NCBI RefSeq assembly: GCF_027257955.1
Contig: NZ_JANZNQ010000003.1
Span: 186,001-250,000, forward strand
DNA length: 64,000 bases
Direction of reading: 5' to 3'
Source of the DNA: Zhongshania aquatica
GTDB taxonomy: Bacteria; Pseudomonadota; Gammaproteobacteria; Pseudomonadales; Spongiibacteraceae
Position 1 is the first letter of the stretch. Every line of letters starts with the position of its first letter. Of the stretch, positions 44,367 through 53,392 are shown one piece after another. Below the pieces are notes generated by a model that was not told the origin of the DNA, made no database searches, and worked only from the letters and a program-made list of their open reading frames with translations. Position numbers and translations under genes: made by a program.

Positions 44367-44759
44367 TTATTTAGCAGCACCACAGGACGCTTCTTTTGCC
44401 GCTTTGTCGCCACCGCACTGCCCTTCTTTAGCGGCCTTCTCGGCACCACACTTGGCTTCGCCACATTTACCTTCGTGATCCGCCTTCATTTTTTCTGCAC
44501 CGCATTTAGCTTCGCCACACTTACCTTCGTGATCGGCTTTCATTTTTTCTGCACCGCAGCTCGCTTCACCCGCCTTTTCAGCACCGCACTTTGCTTCGGA
44601 TTTAGCAGCTTTGTCTGAACTGCCCATTGCCAGTTCATAACCAGAACTCATTTGCTTCGCCGCAAACGGGTTGCTATCAGCCATGGCTGGACTGACCGCG
44701 CCAACTAACATTGCTGCACTAAATGCCGCTGCCAAAGGATTTTTTGTGAATGACGCCAT
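44367..44759 (-). CDS. HvfA-like RiPP precursor with repeated EGKCG motifs
   Basis: A 130-residue secreted peptide precursor. A signal peptide (SAAMLVGAVSPAMA) leads to NPFAAKQMSSGYELAM, a segment conserved in HvfA-type precursors. The rest is charged, Ala/Lys/Glu-rich, with eight cysteines (58, 68, 81, 86, 99, 104, 115, 126) in EGKCG (two), EGQCGG (one) and EAKCG/EASCG (five) contexts. Residues 71-106 are two copies of an 18-residue unit. MNIO enzymes modify the Cys of EGKCG to copper-binding groups in the oxazolin/bufferin class. It opens the hvfABC-like unit; no DoxX-type hvfX gene is present. Confidence 0.9.
   Translation of the reverse strand: MASFTKNPLAAAFSAAMLVGAVSPAMADSNPFAAKQMSSGYELAMGSSDKAAKSEAKCGAEKAGEASCGAEKMKADHEGKCGEAKCGAEKMKADHEGKCGEAKCGAEKAAKEGQCGGDKAAKEASCGAAK
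44442..44549 (-). repeat. Tandem 54-base duplication inside the RiPP precursor gene
   Basis: Two adjacent 54-base units (44496-44549 and 44442-44495) encode the same 18 residues, EKMKADHEGKCGEAKCGA, with a few synonymous differences. This is an in-frame copy-number repeat of the modified core motif. Confidence 0.85.
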
Positions 44760-44979
44760 TATTTATTCTCCGTATCGACTTGTGCCGAATTAGTAACTTA
44801 AAATTTGAATTATCATTTAGCCGGTAACGTATCTAAGGACGCGTAAAACCACCTTTATCGCCACGACCCCATTTAGGATAGCGGCCTTGGCGAGTTTAAC
44901 AAGATACGCGATGTCTACGAACCTGACTGACATTTCGATCTCCGCGACAGAATCTGTCGTCGTTACGCGATAGACGAGA

Positions 44980-47900
44980 CTATGTGCGGAATGTTACATC
45001 TTGCACAACACTTTTCCAGAGTTGCTTTAATCGCTTTTCAGAAACAGGACTTCGCGTGCCGATATTTTGTGCAAATAAAGAAATACGAAGCTCCTCAAGC
45101 TGCCAACGATATTCACGAATACTGTCATGAGATCTAAGCGCTTCCGGCGCCTTCGCTAGAAAATCCGTCAACTGTTGTTGCAATGGTTGCAAAACCAAGG
45201 TGCACTGCCTGTCACGTTGATAATGGCCATCTAATTTACTAAGACGTTGAGATATTGCCCGTAAATAGCGTGGGTACTGTCTCAGCTCTTCCCTATTCAA
45301 CTCGGTGATAAAGCCCTCGAAAAACAAGCCTTCTAACTGCTGATTAACATCGTTAACACTGTGGATCCAGCTTAAGGAATTGAGCTTTTTTAGCGCTCGG
45401 CGAATATCCGAGTAATATCCCAAAATCTCAACAAGTAATGCGGCGCACGACTCAGCATCCGCCGTAAAGCCAGCTCGACCTGACTGCCACAGGGACTCAA
45501 AATCACCTTCATTGACGGGTAAATTATTTGCGGAAATCACAAAGCTCTCCCTCGTTGCTGCCAGGAGACAATCTTCAATCCAACGTTTTTTTTGCTCACC
45601 AACAGCGGCGAACTGAAGCTGAACAGCGTTGCTGCGAAACAAATTAGCCCTAAGCAACTTTGTTTGCTGCGTCATTCGTAGCAGTAACAAACGCAGCACA
45701 CCGTACAGACTCTTCTGCTGTGCATCCTGCTCTGACTCTGCCAGCTCTAAGACGACGCGTTCGCCATCATCCCGAAGACAGGGGTAAGCCGTTAAAGTGG
45801 CACCGCCACGTTTAAATTCATGCCGTTTTTCTAAATTACCGAAGTTCCAATCTTGAAGCACTTTGCTGGTAAAGCCACCGCTGCTTTCTTCGGCAATACC
45901 CTGCTGCACTTGGTCGGCGAGCTGCGCTTTCAGCGCATACAAATCACGCCCTTGAGTGAGCAACTTACCGGCATTATCTAATACCCGAATATTCATTAGG
46001 TAATAGTCGTCGAGACGGTTGGAGGCCCATTCGTTAAGATCAATCTGCAAGCCACTTAGCTTTAGCAAGGCCTGCGCAAGTTGCGGGAGCAGCGCATCAT
46101 CACCGGCTTTTATCATCGGCAAAGCGCGATCGACATAATCCGGCACAGGCACCAATTGTTTACGCTGAGCCTTAGGTAAGGTTTTTACCAATGCAATGCA
46201 CTTTTCTCGCAGCAAGCCGGGCACCAACCACTCTAAACGTCCTTCTGGTAAATGGGCCAGATTAGCAACTGGAATAGCAACACTTACACCGTCAGCGGGG
46301 TGGCCAGGTTCGAAGTGGTAGCTCAATGCCAAACTCATTCCCGCACATTGTAGGGTGTCGGGAAACTGCTGTTCGGTAACATCACCGCCGCTGTGACGCA
46401 TCAGTTCACCGCGACTCAAAAACAAGGTTTTTGGTGGCGCTTTCGCCTTCAACCAATGTTCTAGGTGTTTCGCAGTAACAATACCCGCCGGAATGCGCTC
46501 ATCATAAAAACGAAATAGCTCCTCGTCAGAAACCAAAATATCCCGGCGTCGAGCCTTGTCTTCTAACTCTCCAATTTCCGCTATCAATTTCTTATTATGC
46601 AGATAAAACTCCGCTCGCCCTTGGTATCGTCCCTCCACTAGTGCTTGACGAATAAGTATTTCGCGACTTTCTTCCGGGGCGATTGGACCGTAATGAACGC
46701 GCTTTTTGTCACGTATGATCAAGCCATACAATGCAGTTTGTTCATAGGCCATTACGCGACCACTGCGGGCCTGCCAGTGCGGTTCATAGTAACTGCGCTT
46801 GAGCAGACTGTCGTTAATACCAAACACCCATTCGGGGTCTATTTTGGCAACGCAACGAGCGTAGAGCTGACTGGTTTCCGCTAGCTCTGCCGCCACAATC
46901 CATTTTGGTGATTTTTTAAATAACGCTGAGCCGGGAAAAATATGCAGTTTGCGATTTCGCGCACCCAGGTATTCCCGATTGTCATCTTTGGTCGCAATTT
47001 GACCGAGAAAACCCGGCAACAGGGCCTTATGAATACTATCAAAATCTGCCGGTTCTTTATTTTGCTTTAAATCTAACTGACGACACATTAGCGTAAGTTG
47101 ATGATGTACTTCACGCCACTCCCGCATGCGCGTCCAAGACAGGAATTCCCGCTGGCATAGCTTTCGCCACTGACTTGCAGATAGTGCCTGACGCTGTTCT
47201 TCTGCGTAATCCCAGAGCGTAACAAAGGCAGCGAAATCCGAATCTTCTTGCCAAAAACGCCGGTGTTTTTCGTCAGATGCCTGCTGCTTATCTGCAGGCC
47301 GCTCCCGTGGATCTTGAATACTCAAGGCGCTCGCAATAATCAGCATCTCGCGTAAACAGGATGATTCTGCTGCTGCCAGTAGCAAGCGACCAATTCGCGG
47401 GTCAACGGGGAATCGTCCGAGCTGAATGCCAAGCTTTGTTAATCGGCCATCACTCACGGCCCCTAATTCAGACAACAGTGCGAAACCGTCGTTAACGAAT
47501 TTTTTATCTGGCGCATCAACAAAAGGAAACTCAGAAATATCACCTAGCTTTAGTTGCAGCATTTGTAAAATGACCGCAGCTAAATTGGTTCGCTGTATTT
47601 CGGGTTCGGTATATTCAGGCCGCTTTAAATAGTCTGCTTCGCTATAAAGTCGATAGGCAATACCGGGGGCGACACGACCACAGCGTCCCGCTCGTTGATT
47701 GGCGCTCGCTTGTGAGATCGCTTCGATTGGCAGACGCTGCACTTTACTGCGCACGCTGTAGCGACTCACCCGCGCGGTACCCGCATCAATCACATAGCGA
47801 ATACCGGGTACCGTCAATGAGGTTTCGGCAACATTAGTTGCCAGCACAACCCGCCACCCTCGTCGTCCGCGTAAATCAAAAATGCGCTGCTGCTCGGCAC

Positions 47901-48882
47901 CGCTGAGACGGGAATACAAGGGAAGTACCTCAGCGCCAGGCAATTCGGCGCGTTTAAGATGACGCGTTAATTCGCGAATGTCCCGTTCACCGCTTAAGAA
48001 TACCAAGGTGTCACCATGGCGGTGGGCGCTCTCGGCCATTAACTCCCGCAATACGGCCTCTACCGCTTCGCTCAAATCATTGTCGGCGCTCAATTCTTCT
48101 TGAGGACGGTATCGATACTCAACAGGAAAACTACGGCCAGATACTTCAATCACCGGAGCATTATTGAAATGCGCTGAAAACCGCTCAACATCAATGGTTG
48201 CTGACGTAATAATCAACTTTAGGTCGGGGCGTTTTGGTAGAAGCGTTTTTAAATATCCGAGTAAAAAATCGATATTTAAACTGCGCTCATGGGCCTCATC
48301 AATAATGATGGTGTCGTACTGGCTTAAGAAGCGATCTCGCTGTATCGCTGCAAGCAAAATCCCGTCGGTCATTAATTTGATATAACTATTCGGCGACGAA
48401 ACCTCTTGAAAGCGTATTTGATACGCAACGCCCTCACCTAGCGGTGTATTCAACTCCTCCGCTAGCCGCTGAGCCACTGCTCTAGCCGCCAAGCGGCGAG
48501 GCTGGGTATGGGCAATTAAACCAGTAATACCACGCCCCATTTCCAAACAAATTTTGGGAATTTGTGTCGTTTTACCTGAACCGGTTTCCCCCGCCAGCAC
48601 CACCACTTGATGAGAGCCAATCGCCTCACGAATATCATCTAGGCGCTGAGCAACAGGCAAGTCTTCTGGATAGAGAATTTTAGGGACGTTTTCGCGACGC
48701 TCACGTACTCGTAGAGCAGACGCATTAATGCGCTTAGCCAAGCCAAGAAGTTTGTCCGCAACATCAACGTTTGCCGCCTCTTGCTTTTGCAACTGTCGAC
48801 ATTGCCGAGTGAATACAAAGCGATCACCCAACAGACATTCGTCAATACTGGCCAGCAAAGCGGCCGCGGTTATCTCAGACAT
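44980..48882 (-). CDS. hrpA: ATP-dependent RNA helicase HrpA
   Basis: A 1300-residue DEAH-box helicase, the same length as the Escherichia coli enzyme. Motif I is LAGETGSGKTTQIPK, motif II DEAHERSL, motif III SAT, motif VI QRAGRCGRV; OB-fold and the long HrpA-specific C-terminal region complete it. HrpA resolves stalled ribosomes and processes fimbrial mRNA in other bacteria. ATG 48882 is preferred to GTG 48888. The preceding fadD-type gene has its terminator just before this start, so hrpA has its own promoter or reads through. Confidence 0.96.
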   Translation of the reverse strand: MSEITAAALLASIDECLLGDRFVFTRQCRQLQKQEAANVDVADKLLGLAKRINASALRVRERRENVPKILYPEDLPVAQRLDDIREAIGSHQVVVLAGETGSGKTTQIPKICLEMGRGITGLIAHTQPRRLAARAVAQRLAEELNTPLGEGVAYQIRFQEVSSPNSYIKLMTDGILLAAIQRDRFLSQYDTIIIDEAHERSLNIDFLLGYLKTLLPKRPDLKLIITSATIDVERFSAHFNNAPVIEVSGRSFPVEYRYRPQEELSADNDLSEAVEAVLRELMAESAHRHGDTLVFLSGERDIRELTRHLKRAELPGAEVLPLYSRLSGAEQQRIFDLRGRRGWRVVLATNVAETSLTVPGIRYVIDAGTARVSRYSVRSKVQRLPIEAISQASANQRAGRCGRVAPGIAYRLYSEADYLKRPEYTEPEIQRTNLAAVILQMLQLKLGDISEFPFVDAPDKKFVNDGFALLSELGAVSDGRLTKLGIQLGRFPVDPRIGRLLLAAAESSCLREMLIIASALSIQDPRERPADKQQASDEKHRRFWQEDSDFAAFVTLWDYAEEQRQALSASQWRKLCQREFLSWTRMREWREVHHQLTLMCRQLDLKQNKEPADFDSIHKALLPGFLGQIATKDDNREYLGARNRKLHIFPGSALFKKSPKWIVAAELAETSQLYARCVAKIDPEWVFGINDSLLKRSYYEPHWQARSGRVMAYEQTALYGLIIRDKKRVHYGPIAPEESREILIRQALVEGRYQGRAEFYLHNKKLIAEIGELEDKARRRDILVSDEELFRFYDERIPAGIVTAKHLEHWLKAKAPPKTLFLSRGELMRHSGGDVTEQQFPDTLQCAGMSLALSYHFEPGHPADGVSVAIPVANLAHLPEGRLEWLVPGLLREKCIALVKTLPKAQRKQLVPVPDYVDRALPMIKAGDDALLPQLAQALLKLSGLQIDLNEWASNRLDDYYLMNIRVLDNAGKLLTQGRDLYALKAQLADQVQQGIAEESSGGFTSKVLQDWNFGNLEKRHEFKRGGATLTAYPCLRDDGERVVLELAESEQDAQQKSLYGVLRLLLLRMTQQTKLLRANLFRSNAVQLQFAAVGEQKKRWIEDCLLAATRESFVISANNLPVNEGDFESLWQSGRAGFTADAESCAALLVEILGYYSDIRRALKKLNSLSWIHSVNDVNQQLEGLFFEGFITELNREELRQYPRYLRAISQRLSKLDGHYQRDRQCTLVLQPLQQQLTDFLAKAPEALRSHDSIREYRWQLEELRISLFAQNIGTRSPVSEKRLKQLWKSVVQDVTFRT

Positions 48883-48898
48883 AAACACCGTATAAATA

Positions 48899-48924
48899 AA
48901 AAAGGCGCCTTAAGGCGCCTTTTT
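48899..48924 (-). terminator. Terminator between the FadD-type gene and hrpA
   Basis: Inverted repeat AAAAAGGCGCC / GGCGCCTTTTT with a TTAA loop; the complete 26-base sequence is a perfect palindrome with T tracts on both strands. It ends the FadD-type gene, 17 bases before the hrpA start. Confidence 0.9.
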
Positions 48925-48940
48925 GCTATGTGCTGATGAT

Positions 48941-50647
48941 TTACTCAGCTTTGGCGAGCTTGGCAAGCTCCTCGTCTCGAAGTGAACGACGCAATACTTT
49001 ACCCACATTGGTTTTAGGTAATTCATCACGCACTTCTATATAACGCGGCATTTTATAGCCGGTTAAGCGTTCACGCAAAAATGCTTTCAGCTCATCCTTG
49101 TCGATATCGCCTTTTTTAGCGGCAACAAAGATTTTTACTGCTTCCCCCGACTTCTCATCGGGTACACCAATCGCCGCACATTCCGCAATATTCGGGTGCT
49201 CGCTCAGTACATCTTCAATCTCATTAGGGTACACATTAAAACCGGAAACGATGATCATATCTTTCATGCGATCAACAATCCGCATATAACCATCTTCTTG
49301 AACAACCGCTACGTCGCCGGTATGTAACCAACCATTCTTAATCGTCTTTTCAGTCTCGTCGGGACGTTGCCAATATCCCATCATCACCTGCGGCCCACGT
49401 ACACATAATTCGCCTCGCTCGCCGATACCCACGTCTTCGCCTGCTTCGGTAACAATTCGAATTTCAGTACCGGGCAAGGCAATCCCTATGGTACCAATCT
49501 GGTTTGATCCGCCTGGATTAATAGACACCACTGGAGAGGTTTCAGTTAAACCGTAGCCTTCATATACTTGGGCGCCGGTCATCGCCATCCACTCTTTTGC
49601 AGCACCCGCCGTTAATGCCATACCACCCGATAAAGTCGCTTTTACAGACGAGAAATCCAACTCTTTGAATTCAGGGTGATTACAGAGTTGGACGAACAAA
49701 GTATTAATCCCACTCATGCCACTCCAAGGCCAGCGACGCATTTCTTTGATCACGCTATTCAAATCCCGTGGATTTGGAATAAGTACTGCGTGGTTACCCT
49801 GCATCATGACGCAGAAAGACAGCATAAAGGAATAAATATGGTAAAGCGGCAATGGCGACAAGAAGGTCTCGGCGCCTTCTTTCAAACCATAGCTTTCGAA
49901 CAATTGCTTACTTTGCAGCACGTTCGCCATTAGGTTGCTGTGGCTTATCATTGCGCCCTTGGAGACACCCGTAGTACCGCCGGTATACTGCAGCAGCGCT
50001 ACTTCTTCAGCCTTGGGAGTCGCCTGAGTGTGCTGGCGTTTTCTACCTAAGGTTAATGCCTTGCGGAAGGCCACCGAATTTTTAAAGCTAACATCTGGCA
50101 CCATTTTCTTAACGTGCTTAACGACGTTATTAATCAATGGCCGTTTAATACCCGTATGCAAATCTCCGATTTCAGTAACGATTACCTGCTCGATAGCGGT
50201 ATCTGCTACCACAGCCGCTGCCGCTTCGGCGACATTCGCCAAAACCACTAAAACCTTGGCACCGGAATCATTTAATTGGTGCTTAAGTTCTCGCTCGCTG
50301 TACAGAGGATTCGTGTTAACCACAATCATACCGGCACGGATTGCGCCGAATAAAGCAACCGGATATTGAAGAATATTCGGCATCTGCAGCGCGATACGAT
50401 CGCCCGCTTTCAAATTTGTATGGTTTTGCAAATAACTCGCAAACTGCGCAGAAAAAGCATCTAACTCTCTATAGGTAAGTGTCTTACCCATACAAGACAG
50501 GGCTGGCTGATCGGAGAACGTCGTTGCGCAGTAGGCAAACATATCCACCAAATTGGCATATTGACTAAGGTCAACAGTGCTCGACACATTCGCCTTTTCC
50601 CGTGCAGCGCTAATTGCTGCTGCGATCTCTTCCATTGCTGCTGACAA
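48941..50647 (-). CDS. Long-chain acyl-CoA synthetase (FadD type)
   Basis: A 568-residue AMP-forming ligase. The P-loop signature is LLQYTGGTTGVSKGAMISH, A5 is YEGYGLTETSPVV, and the C-terminal core has GWLHTGDVAVVQEDGYMRIVDR, IIVSGFNVYPNEIEDVL and LPKTNVGKVLRR with the acyl-lysine. It activates fatty acids for beta-oxidation or lipid synthesis. The TTG at 50647 is preferred because GAGGGG lies six bases upstream; an ATG at 50635 is the alternative, and the frame to 50692 is an extension. A single gene; several paralogues are usual in such genomes. Confidence 0.92.
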   Translation of the reverse strand: MSAAMEEIAAAISAAREKANVSSTVDLSQYANLVDMFAYCATTFSDQPALSCMGKTLTYRELDAFSAQFASYLQNHTNLKAGDRIALQMPNILQYPVALFGAIRAGMIVVNTNPLYSERELKHQLNDSGAKVLVVLANVAEAAAAVVADTAIEQVIVTEIGDLHTGIKRPLINNVVKHVKKMVPDVSFKNSVAFRKALTLGRKRQHTQATPKAEEVALLQYTGGTTGVSKGAMISHSNLMANVLQSKQLFESYGLKEGAETFLSPLPLYHIYSFMLSFCVMMQGNHAVLIPNPRDLNSVIKEMRRWPWSGMSGINTLFVQLCNHPEFKELDFSSVKATLSGGMALTAGAAKEWMAMTGAQVYEGYGLTETSPVVSINPGGSNQIGTIGIALPGTEIRIVTEAGEDVGIGERGELCVRGPQVMMGYWQRPDETEKTIKNGWLHTGDVAVVQEDGYMRIVDRMKDMIIVSGFNVYPNEIEDVLSEHPNIAECAAIGVPDEKSGEAVKIFVAAKKGDIDKDELKAFLRERLTGYKMPRYIEVRDELPKTNVGKVLRRSLRDEELAKLAKAE

Positions 50648-50794
50648 AGTCGTCCCCTCGTAATGCTTTGTTGTTATCAACACGGCGACCAAGCGACAGA
50701 CAGTCTGGCCACGTCTACTTAAAGGCGCAAGCTATCGACATTTGTACTCACTGTCAACACTAAGTGCCGATGAGGGTATTTGTGTTACACAGTC

Positions 50795-51283
50795 TTAGAC
50801 AGACGAGAGCTCAGCGGAGGCATCCTCTGGAGCGCGATACTGATCAGGATCGATAAACATTAGCTGTAAAACCAGCTCTCCTTTACGTCGTAAGTCTGCT
50901 CCTAATAAAAAGGCGTTGAGATTGCCATCTATATGACTGAGCGCGGGAATATTAAACATTAGCTGACCGCCAGTGTCGTCGGACATCACAATCGGTTCAG
51001 ATTTAGCCGTCACGACCTTAGCGAGCTCCGCGCACAGCATCTGCAGCTGCAATTTGAACGCGCTGAAATTAAGGTGACCCCGAAACTCTTGAGGCATCAA
51101 CTGAAGACGGACCCGCAACTTAGACTTATCCGACAAAGATAGCTCGCTTAAATACAGTTCGCGCCCAGCCTCTAATTCTTTGAAATAACGCTTCGCCTCA
51201 GTGCGCCCCGCATCTAATAGACAGGTTTTGAATAGGTTAACGGCAATAGCAAGTACGCTTGGGGTATCAATATTTACATTCAT
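50795..51283 (-). CDS. Conserved protein of unknown function
   Basis: A 162-residue soluble protein without signal peptide. It begins with a helical, Cys-containing part (LAIAVNLFKTCLLDAGR) and a segment RELYLSELSLSDKSKLRVRLQL, then LQMLCAELAKVVTAKSE and a beta-like end LMFNIPALSHIDGNLNAFLLG plus LVLQLMFIDPDQY. I do not recognise the family. It sits 112 bases downstream of the opp operon on the same strand. Confidence 0.65.
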   Translation of the reverse strand: MNVNIDTPSVLAIAVNLFKTCLLDAGRTEAKRYFKELEAGRELYLSELSLSDKSKLRVRLQLMPQEFRGHLNFSAFKLQLQMLCAELAKVVTAKSEPIVMSDDTGGQLMFNIPALSHIDGNLNAFLLGADLRRKGELVLQLMFIDPDQYRAPEDASAELSSV

Positions 51284-51395
51284 TATTGTTCTACCTAATA
51301 TTTAGTTCTGTGATGGCCCGAATGATTAGAGCCTCATTTTGATGGTGTGAATTTTAACCGGCCCGAACGCTCTATCGATAGCGCTAAATCCCTTT

Positions 51396-52382
51396 TTAGC
51401 TTCCTCTCGCCTTCAGAATCTCAATATAGACTATACGATGGCAAGCCGCCTCAGTATCAACACGGCTTGGTTGCAGCCACGGCGGCGTATTAAAACACGC
51501 AGGCTCTGCTATGTGGCAACGTGGCGCAAACCGACACCCACTGTCTGTTGCCAATGGCGCCCGATTGACAGCGGTCTTTGTCGGCGCAGCTACGCGCAAC
51601 ACACGGTCGCGTGGATTACCGTCTAAATGAGCCGCTAGCAGACGCGCAGTATATGGGTGCCTGGGCGACTCAAACACCCTATCTGTTGGTCCTATTTCAA
51701 CAATTTCGCCAAGATACATCACTGCAGTTCGTGTCGCTAAAAACCTTACAACAGCAAGATCATGGGCGATAAACAGCATCGCAGTATTGTGTTCGCGTTG
51801 CAGTTCTTGCAGCAAATTAATAATCTGCGCCTGCACCGATACATCCAAGGCCGAAACTGGCTCATCACAAATCACCAGTTTTGGTTCGGCGATAAATGCT
51901 CTAGCAATACCAATTCGCTGACGCTGGCCTCCCGATAATTCGTGGGGGTAACGTTCTCCCGCCGATGGCGGCAAACCAACGCGATCCAACCAATAGGCAG
52001 CCTTATCCTTGGCTGCTTGCCCGGCTATTCCCAAGCTCCACAAGGGTTCCTGAAGGCTCGCCAGAATGGTCATACGCGGATTGAGACTCGCATAACTATC
52101 CTGAAACACCATTTGCACATTGGTCGCCATCGTACGAAATTGACGACGACTATACTGATTGGGCATCTCCTCGCCATCAATAAGTAGCTGGCCTGCACTT
52201 CGCGGTTGTAAACCGGCAATAATTCGTCCGAGCGTAGATTTACCCGACCCGCTTTCCCCTACCAACCCCAAGACTTCACCGGGTGCAATACTCAGATTAA
52301 TACCGTCCACGGCTGACAATAAGTTATTGCCGTTTTTAAAATGACAGCGCAGTTGCCGTACTTCAACAAACGCATCTGTCAT
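51396..52382 (-). CDS. oppF: Oligopeptide ABC transporter ATP-binding protein (OppF)
   Basis: A 328-residue ATPase. Walker A GESGSGKSTLGRII, signature LSGGQRQRIGIARA, Walker B LVICDEPVSALDVSVQ; C-terminal oligopeptide domain with Cys-rich FAPRCHIAEPAC, a proposed iron-sulfur or structural site common to Opp/Dpp ATPases. The start overlaps the oppD stop by 4 bases (ATGA). Confidence 0.95.
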   Translation of the reverse strand: MTDAFVEVRQLRCHFKNGNNLLSAVDGINLSIAPGEVLGLVGESGSGKSTLGRIIAGLQPRSAGQLLIDGEEMPNQYSRRQFRTMATNVQMVFQDSYASLNPRMTILASLQEPLWSLGIAGQAAKDKAAYWLDRVGLPPSAGERYPHELSGGQRQRIGIARAFIAEPKLVICDEPVSALDVSVQAQIINLLQELQREHNTAMLFIAHDLAVVRFLATRTAVMYLGEIVEIGPTDRVFESPRHPYTARLLAAHLDGNPRDRVLRVAAPTKTAVNRAPLATDSGCRFAPRCHIAEPACFNTPPWLQPSRVDTEAACHRIVYIEILKARGS

Positions 52383-53392
52383 TCCTTATTCCTCCACACC
52401 GGAGTTCCACTTATCAGCGCATCGGCCTGGCGCCAACGCAAGGGATGATCCTTATGCCATAACCAACATCGCGCTAAGTGATTATCGCCACACGCCATTT
52501 GCGGCGGCTGCTCTTCGCATATCGCCATGCGCTGTGAGCAGCGAGCGGCAAATCCGCAACCCGCAGGCGGTCTGCGTAAATCTGGGGGTGAACCCTTTAT
52601 CGCTTCTAATTGGCGAGGATTTTCTAAGCTCGGTACCGCGCGTTTCAAGGCTTGGGTATAGGGATGTGCCTCTGTTTTAAAAACACCATGCAAACTCCCT
52701 GATTCGACGGTTTGTCCGGCGTACATTACTGACACCGAATCAGCAATCTCAGCAACCACACCAAGGTCGTGGGTAATAAACAGCATTGCTGTACCGCTGG
52801 ATTCCCGCATTTCTTGCAATAGACATAAGACTTCGGCCTGCACGGTCACATCCAATGCGGTGGTTGGCTCATCGGCAATAAGTAGCTGTGGTTCGCACAC
52901 CACCGCCATCGCGATCATCGCGCGCTGCAGCATGCCGCCAGAAAACTCAAAGGGATATTGCTCGGCTCGCTGCGCGGGGTTGGCAATTGCCAGCCGTTCC
53001 AGTAAAGCAATCGCACGCATTTTTGCATCACGACGGGACAATCCTTTATGAATTCGCAGTGGTTCCGCGATTTGCGCACCAATCGTCTGGGTGGGGTCTA
53101 AAGCTGTCATCGGGTTCTGAAAAATCATGGCAATCTGGTTGCCGCGCACCTGACGCCAATCACGCTCATTTAACTGACTCATATCCCGGCCAGCAAACAG
53201 CCAATGTTCAGCGCTAATTTTTGCATTCGACGGCATCAGACCTAATAAGCTCATTGCCGTGACGGACTTGCCGCAGCCGGACTCCCCCACCAAAGCTCGG
53301 CATTCACCGGGCTCCAAAGTGAGCGACACATCTCTTACCGCCTGCACCGGACCAATACTGACCGTTAACGCGTTTACGTCTAAAAGACTCAT
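52379..53392 (-). CDS. oppD: Oligopeptide ABC transporter ATP-binding protein (OppD)
   Basis: A 337-residue ATPase: GESGCGKSVTAMSLLGL, signature FSGGMLQRAMIAMAV, LLIADEPTTALDVTVQ and C-terminal CGFAARCSQRMAIC. It pairs with OppF to drive peptide uptake. It overlaps both the oppC stop and the oppF start by 4 bases. Confidence 0.95.
   Translation of the reverse strand: MSLLDVNALTVSIGPVQAVRDVSLTLEPGECRALVGESGCGKSVTAMSLLGLMPSNAKISAEHWLFAGRDMSQLNERDWRQVRGNQIAMIFQNPMTALDPTQTIGAQIAEPLRIHKGLSRRDAKMRAIALLERLAIANPAQRAEQYPFEFSGGMLQRAMIAMAVVCEPQLLIADEPTTALDVTVQAEVLCLLQEMRESSGTAMLFITHDLGVVAEIADSVSVMYAGQTVESGSLHGVFKTEAHPYTQALKRAVPSLENPRQLEAIKGSPPDLRRPPAGCGFAARCSQRMAICEEQPPQMACGDNHLARCWLWHKDHPLRWRQADALISGTPVWRNKE

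Noticed and set aside
44442-44565. Short direct repeats that look like a CRISPR array
   Set aside because: The repeats are adjacent with no spacers and encode the duplicated core motif of the RiPP precursor.
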